The position numbers were made by a program, and so were the translations under genes. The notes under the pieces are model-generated. The model did no database searches, was not told the DNA's origin, and worked only from the letters and a program-made list of their open reading frames with translations. From Hyparrhenia diplandra (lineage: Eukaryota; Streptophyta; Magnoliopsida; Poales; Poaceae), in the NCBI GenBank assembly GCA_015847255.1, contig JADLZK010002559.1, positions 372,001 through 436,000 on the forward strand: DNA of 64,000 bases, written 5' to 3'. This document shows positions 58,520 through 64,000 of the stretch, one piece after another. How positions within the stretch are numbered: the first letter of the stretch is position 1; each line of letters starts with the position of its first letter.

Positions 58520-60898
58520 CTATGTTCTTGGGTAACCCATGCATCGAACTATTCGAGAAATGTAGAGCTCAGCGTCTTGGTGAGGTTCATAGCTAATGCC
58601 GATAGGAATGAAATGGGCTACTTTGTTTAGTCTATCCACAATTACCCAAATAGTATCAAATCCTTGCGGGGTACGTGGAAGTCCAACAATGAGATCCATA
58701 GTGATGTGATCCCATTTCCCATCAGAGGTGGGCAAAGGTTGTAGCAGTCCGGCAGGTTTCATGTGAATGGCCTTGACTCTACAACAGTTATCACACTTGG
58801 CTACATGAGTTGCAATTTCCTTTCTCATCTTGGTCCACCAAAAACGTGATCTTAAATCTCGGTACATCTTGTTGCTACCTGGATGGTTTGATAGGGTAGA
58901 AGAATGTGCTTCCGTCAAAATCTGATCTTTGAGTTCCTTATCCTTGGGCACAACTAAACGATTGTCATACCATAGAACATCATTCTCATCAATCCTAAAA
59001 TGTTCACTTGATTCCTTCTCGAGTTTCTTCTTGATGAAAGAGATACCTTTGTCTGTTTTCTGCCCTTCAATTATCCTCGCCTCCAGAGATTTTTGCACTT
59101 GTATGTTATGCAAAACTGCGGGGTGCATTAAACTAAAATCTTCTTCTGGCAATGGTTGCTGAACGGTACAAGGTGCCTTCCGGCTCAAGGCGGCTGCAAC
59201 GACATTCGTCTTGCCCGGGTGGTCATGTACCTCCAAATTGTAATCTTTAATCAACTCCAGCCATCTTCGTTGTCTCATGTTCAGTTGATCTTGAGTGAAT
59301 ATATATTTCAGACTCTTATCATCCGTATAAATATGGCACACATTTCCAAGCAAGTAGTGACGCCAAATCTTCAAAGCATGTACTACGGCTGCTAACTCCA
59401 AATCATGAGTTGGGTAATTCACTTCGTGTTTGCGTAATTGTCGTGATGCATAAGCAATCACTCTTCCTTCTTGCATGAGTACACATCCTAGACCCATATC
59501 ACATGCATCGCAAAACACGTCAAAAGGTTTCTCTATGTCTGGTTGTGCAAGCACTGGAGCAGTTGTTAACAACTCTCGTAGTGTATGGAAAGCTGTCTCA
59601 CACTCCGGTGTCCACACAAACTTCTCATCTTTCTGCAATAACCTTGTCATGGGTTTGGCAATCTTAGAAAAGTCAGGGATGAATCGACGATAATACCCGG
59701 CCAATCCAAGAAAACTCCGAATCTCTGTAACAGAGGTCGACGCCTTCCAATCCATGACTTCTTGAACTTTGCTTGGGTCTACTGAAATTCCATCTTCTGA
59801 TAATACATGTCCAAGAAATTGCACCTTCTTTAACCAAAACTCGCATTTGCTAAATTTGGCATAAAGCTTGTGTTCTCTGAGCCTGGCTAACACAATTCTG
59901 AGATGCGCTGCATGGTCTTCTTCATTCATTGAGTATACCAAAATGTCATCGATAAACACGACCACGAATTTGTCTAATTCGGGCATGAATACCGAATTCA
60001 TAAGGCACATAAAATGAGCTGGGGCATTTGTCAAGCCAAAAGACATGACAAGATACTCATACAGCCCATACTTAGTAGAGAAAGCAGTCTTCGGGATATC
60101 TTGCGGTCTGATCTTGATTTGATGATAGCCCGAACGAAGATCAATCTTGGAGAAAACCTTTGCTTTGGACAACTGATCAAAGAGAATGTCAATGCGTGGC
60201 AAAGGATACTTGTTCTTAACTGTCACCGCATTGAGTGGTCGGTAATCCACACACATCCTCAAAGATTGGTCCTTTTTCTTCACAAAAAGGGCAGGACATC
60301 CCCATGGTGATGAGCTTGGTCTGATTAAACCTTTATCCAGCAACTCTTGAATTTGAACCTTCAATTCGGCCAACTCATGGGGCGGCATTCTATATGGTCT
60401 TTTGGAGATTGGTGCTGTTCCTGGTAGAAGCTCTATGGCAAACTCTACATCTCTATCCGGTGGTAAACCTGGTAAGTCTTCTGGAAAGACATCTGGAAAC
60501 TCACATACCACTGGTATATCCGAGATTCTGGTAACTTGTAGAGCAGCTGAGACACGATTTAGATTGGGTGTTTGGGGAAGAATGATCTGATGTTCTTTTC
60601 CATCACGGGGATCTTTCAAAAGAATGACCCTAGTCAGGGTGTCTATAATTACTCCCCATGTCTTCATCCAATTCATTCCCAAAATGACATCCAAACTCAG
60701 TCCTAGCAATACTATTAGGGAGGTGACAATCTCTAAATCCCCAACTTTGATCTTCACATTTTTGACAACTTCCCTGGTAAGTTGATCAGCTCCTGCTGAG
60801 CTAATACGATAACCAGATCCCAAATCAGATATATTCTCATGATGTTCTTGGGCAAAAGCTTCGCTCATAAAAGAATGAGACGATCCAGAGTCAAACAA
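58520..60898 (-). CDS. D pol: protease, RT, RNase H and integrase N-terminal part (792 codons open)
   Basis: The longest clean retroelement frame in the window. Protease site FDSGSSHSFMSEAFA at the start; RT with FPEDLPGLPPDRDVEFAIEL, MCVDYRPLNAVTVKNKYPLP, SKIDLRSGYHQIKI and active site FIDDILVYS; RNase H with FDVFCDACDMGLGCVLMQEG and LKIWRHYLLGNVCHIYTDDK; integrase zinc domain (H...H...CDNC) and core start MDLIVGLPRTPQGFDTIWVI. It ends early at 58520, where a lost base changes the frame and creates a stop. The frame is open across nearly 2.4 kb, so D is either young or better assembled than A and B. Translation would normally continue from gag in a fused frame; the listed ATG is only the first Met after a frame break. 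Confidence 0.85.
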   Translation of the reverse strand: MFDSGSSHSFMSEAFAQEHHENISDLGSGYRISSAGADQLTREVVKNVKIKVGDLEIVTSLIVLLGLSLDVILGMNWMKTWGVIIDTLTRVILLKDPRDGKEHQIILPQTPNLNRVSAALQVTRISDIPVVCEFPDVFPEDLPGLPPDRDVEFAIELLPGTAPISKRPYRMPPHELAELKVQIQELLDKGLIRPSSSPWGCPALFVKKKDQSLRMCVDYRPLNAVTVKNKYPLPRIDILFDQLSKAKVFSKIDLRSGYHQIKIRPQDIPKTAFSTKYGLYEYLVMSFGLTNAPAHFMCLMNSVFMPELDKFVVVFIDDILVYSMNEEDHAAHLRIVLARLREHKLYAKFSKCEFWLKKVQFLGHVLSEDGISVDPSKVQEVMDWKASTSVTEIRSFLGLAGYYRRFIPDFSKIAKPMTRLLQKDEKFVWTPECETAFHTLRELLTTAPVLAQPDIEKPFDVFCDACDMGLGCVLMQEGRVIAYASRQLRKHEVNYPTHDLELAAVVHALKIWRHYLLGNVCHIYTDDKSLKYIFTQDQLNMRQRRWLELIKDYNLEVHDHPGKTNVVAAALSRKAPCTVQQPLPEEDFSLMHPAVLHNIQVQKSLEARIIEGQKTDKGISFIKKKLEKESSEHFRIDENDVLWYDNRLVVPKDKELKDQILTEAHSSTLSNHPGSNKMYRDLRSRFWWTKMRKEIATHVAKCDNCCRVKAIHMKPAGLLQPLPTSDGKWDHITMDLIVGLPRTPQGFDTIWVIVDRLNKVAHFIPIGISYEPHQDAELYISRIVRCMGYPRT

Positions 60899-62005
60899 TA
60901 TAACAGCCTTGTGATTGTTGACTAGGCAAGTACCGTGATTCTGAACTCTCCTTCCGGACTTTCTTCAATATTGGTGGAGTGGCTTGCCTAATCTTCTGCC
61001 TGTATGGTTGGTTACTCTTGGGTTGTGGGCAAAACCTAGAAAAATGTCCTAGTGTCCCACAATTATAGCACTTTTTGAGGGTAGAAGCACTATCAATACC
61101 ACCTATCCTCGTAGCAGGTGTAACATAAGCGTTCCTGTAATGAGGATTCTCAAACTGCGGTTCCTCTTGCAGTGGGGCGTCAGGTTGGTGGTAGCCTGGA
61201 TGATTAAAAATCAGAACCTTGTTCTGACCTGAGCTGGACTCAATTGGTCTCTTCTTGTTCTTGGTAGCAAAGATATGCATTGTTGCTCTTCTCTTGCAAC
61301 AAGCAGTCATTGACGAACTCATTGAAGTCCTTCCTGAATGGGGCTCCAATGGTCTTCTGCATCTTTAGATTAAGCCCTCTTCTAAAACTGGCTATCTTCT
61401 TCTCTTCCGTGTCCACCATATCTGGTGCATATCTAGACAAACGGTTGAAATCTTCGAGGTATTTGGTGATGGTCTTGTCGTCTTGATTAAGCTTGATAAA
61501 TTCACCCAACTTCATAGCAATCACACTTGGATGAATATAGGCTTTACGGAAAGCTGCCGTGAACATATCCCAGGTAATAGAAGTATTAGCTGGGTAGGTG
61601 GCACGATGATTTCTCCACCAAATTCTTGCGGGTCCCTCAAGCAAATGAGCGGCAAAATCAGCCTTCTGCACCTCAGTCAATTTCAACAATCTGAACTTTT
61701 CCTCAACTGAAACCATCCATTCTTCCGCTTCAGTTGGTTCACTCGACTATGTGAACTTAGGTGGATCAATGGTCTTAAATTTCTTGTATAACTGGAGCCT
61801 ATCTTCTGCATTATGGTCTCGATTTCCTCCACCCATGCGGTGTTGCGCGAGATGTTGCACAACTTCGCCCGTAAAACTCGTTAAAGAACTGTTCCTGGTT
61901 GTTGGGGAGGTGGTGGTGGCGGTTGGTTGCTCCCTCCAAAGACTGAAGCGTGTTTGAACCATCTGCATAATCCAACCAATAATAATTCTCAGATGATGTT
62001 GACAT
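60899..62005 (-). pseudogene. D gag with CCHC zinc knuckle, frameshifted
   Basis: Starts near the ATG at 62003-62005 (MSTSSENYYWLDYADGS). The capsid-type core is in the 61240-61716 frame (AAHLLEGPARIWWRNHRATY, KLGEFIKLNQDDKTITKYLE, LSRYAPDMVDTEEKKIASF). The nucleocapsid knuckle CYNCGTLGHFSRFC (CX2CX4HX4C) is near 61060. Three frame changes break an otherwise full-length gag, the last just before the protease. Confidence 0.8.
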
Positions 62006-63778
62006 AGTGTAAATGCATTGAATTTAAAGTTACTCAGAATTTATTGCGATAATAAATTCATTCAACAAATACAGGTAACCATAAATCCAATGACCTCACA
62101 CCCATCATCGCAACAATCATGGTTGATACGGATTATGTAGCAAATCACTCCTCCATCCAACGTACGCGTAATCCAAGGTTCGATATAGTCACCATGACCA
62201 TAATATCGAAATTGCGCACATTGCCTCACCAAGTTGGAACTCTTCCGTTAAATTCTTTAGAGGCTCAATTTACATCTGTAGAGTCTGGTTACTTCAAGGT
62301 CTTCAGTGTTGATAGTCTCTTGCCAAAATAGGGATACTAAGGGTAGGAGTAAGTATCCGCGACGGGGTGATAAGCTCATATCTCCTACGATAGGGCATAC
62401 TAGCTAATAACTAGCGTAATCAAAAAGAGATGGGCAAAGAACGAAATTCGGTGGGACAATGGGGCATTTCTAACGCCCTTGTCGTTGTCATCTCCAATTT
62501 GGGCTTCATCTCTAGTTCTCGCAAATTGGGGTTATACGCCTTCATCATCTTCTTCTTTTTCTGTTGGCAAGTGGCAACAACGGTCCATTCGATGCAACAG
62601 AAGTAGTCGTCTCAAGCAAAACCTCATTGTTCCAACATCCAAACTTGTTTAGGTACGGCCTGTAGCATTGTTGATAGCTTCTTCGGTGATGGCTCGGGTT
62701 CGGTGATAATCCAACTTCTTCAAACCGAACTATAAGGTAGGGCAAAGGTGGAAGGATTAATTCTAGTAATGAACCAAGTTGCCTATGGTGTGGTCACCTA
62801 CGTGTGGATGGGGTCTCTATATTGTCTGTTTGCTGAAAACACTTACAACACCGTGGCATGCGAATCAACTTGTCTCCAATGGTAGTACTGCAGGTCTTGC
62901 ATGCGGGAGCCATTTGTTGCCATATTTGGGAGATTGTGTGAGATTGAGAACGAGATGGGTCAGTTTAACAAAAAGGGACAAGTATTCACTAAGGGGGAGA
63001 GACGGGAATAAAGGTAAGAAAAGAAATTCTTTTATTTCATTTTATTAATGCGGATGCATGAATGACATGATGCATGAGCGTATCTTACGTCCTCACAGAA
63101 TAGGAAAGATAAGATACTACTCGTTATAAATGGTGGCACATCTATCGTTCTCTCAAAAGAAAATAAATCGCAACTAGCCGATCTACACGTTTTGCGTAGT
63201 TAGTGTACCTGCAATTTCATTTCAGCCCACAATATATTTATGCAATGCATGAATTTAAATTGCATATACCGCTTCGTCAGTCCACCCGACGGCATCGCAT
63301 ACCTTGCGGAAAAACACATTTTACACCCGGCACACCGTGTACCCATACACAAGTCTATTGGGGCACTACCCACCACTGAGCTCTCAAAACATTTTATTTT
63401 TACCCCCTAGATCGGCGGTTGTCCGATCATGCTCTCACAACTCACATCTTACCTTGGGCGTAGAGGCATTGAACATCATTTACCTGGGGCCTAGAGGTAT
63501 TTCGATCCATTCATGACTACTCAAGTGAGTAGCCCCGTACTACTGGCCGCACGGCAACCAAGCACAAACAACAAAATATGATGCAATAACCCATCCCAAG
63601 TTAATAAAGCCACCTGACTGTTCTTAATTGGGCATAAGGGTATGACCATGGCACTATTAATTTTGTAAATTCTTTACTCACACCACTAAAAAGATTTTAT
63701 TTCGCAAAAATTTTCACAAAAAGATTAGTGGTTTATTTTAATTTTAATACCGGATCGGATTGTTAAGTATTGAACTAA
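62006..63778 (-). other. Untranslated leader of D
   Basis: About 1.8 kb between the primer-binding site and gag. I find no domain; the short frames look random. Contains the usual long leader of Tekay-type elements. Confidence 0.55.
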
Positions 63779-63789
63779 GCTCGATGCCA
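63779..63789 (-). other. Primer-binding site of D (initiator tRNA-Met-like)
   Basis: On the element strand TGGCATCGAGC followed by TTAG, two bases after the LTR end. The usual plant site is TGGTATCAGAGC. The missing A of CAG is TCTG read as TCG on the + strand. Confidence 0.7.
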
Positions 63790-63791
63790 TT

Positions 63792-64000
63792 TGTGACAGA
63801 GCCGACCAATTTATAAGAAATCAAGTATAATTCGCGAATTACCGAAGCAATCGCGGTCTACACTTGAGTCCATATAAACCCGTATTCGGAAATCTCAGAG
63901 TGATTTCAAACTCATCAACAATACAACCAAGATCGTTGAGCTCGTGAGTTCCAATCCGCTGGTATCTCAAATCAAATTCAATATATATTAATCGAGTGCG
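63792..64000 (-). repeat. 5' LTR of D, first 209 bases only
   Basis: TGTGACAGAGCCGACCAATT onward, collinear with 53015-53220. It is cut by the end of the window. Confidence 0.9.

Larger units (their letters stand above)
53015..64000 (-). mobile_element. Element D: chromodomain (Tekay/Del-type) Ty3/gypsy retrotransposon, right end outside the window
   Basis: The 3' LTR is 53015-57607. The interior (57608-63791) has gag and pol on the minus strand, and the 5' LTR starts at 63792 and continues past 64000. The first 208 bases of the right LTR match 53015-53220 nearly base for base. Long LTR (4.6 kb), CCHC gag, single RNase H and a C-terminal chromodomain remnant place it with the Tekay/Del chromoviruses. 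TGGCA (53010-53014) is the candidate left target copy. Confidence 0.88.

Overview
Organism and quality. This is plant nuclear DNA, almost certainly from a grass (Poaceae). The evidence is two intron-containing host genes with GC-rich first exons, Tat- and Tekay-type Ty3/gypsy elements, long-LTR solo copies, a plant L1 LINE and a small hAT-like MITE. Reading frames in the host genes and the retroelements are repeatedly broken by one-base homopolymer indels. TCTG on the + strand is also repeatedly replaced by TACG or TCG. The window therefore looks like a noisy long-read consensus as well as a decayed region. I cannot name the species. Layout, genic part (1-9,234). The minus strand carries the 5' part of a rhamnogalacturonate lyase gene (1-1,610, running off the left edge). 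Next is a complete eight-exon gene (2,599-7,851) for a plant type II membrane protein resembling fucosyltransferases, with a hAT-like MITE in one intron. A GC-rich spacer follows. Layout, retrotransposon nest (9,235-64,000). One minus-oriented Tat-lineage Ty3/gypsy element (A; 3' LTR starts at 9,235) has been split by five insertions. These are a long solo LTR (F, 9,332-12,814) in its LTR, a non-autonomous LTR element (G, 16,823-23,500) in its antisense gene, a second Tat element (B, 27,390-41,994) in its archaeal-type RNase H, a 5'-truncated LINE (42,259-44,562) in its RNase H, and a third Tat element (E, from 47,223, plus strand) in its gag. B carries a solo LTR (C, 37,485-41,187). E is interrupted in its integrase by a chromodomain (Tekay/Del-type) gypsy element (D, 53,015 to beyond the window). 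Most boundaries show TG...CA ends, short target-site duplications (TSDs), or interrupted coding that resumes on the far side, so the order of insertion can be read. How the parts relate. A, B and E are one family with LTRs of about 0.5 kb, a gag-PR-RT-RH-aRNH-IN polyprotein, and a body of about 11 kb once insertions are removed. A and B also carry, between pol and the 3' LTR, a gene-like region on the opposite strand (TATA-like box, start codon, splice signals), followed by an array of repeats of about 77 bp. None of A, B or E appears coding-competent as written. D is the best preserved. The most interesting biology is the antisense gene inside the Tat elements and the A/E fold-back. The most important technical point is the strand-biased TCTG alteration, which should be resolved before any decay is dated.
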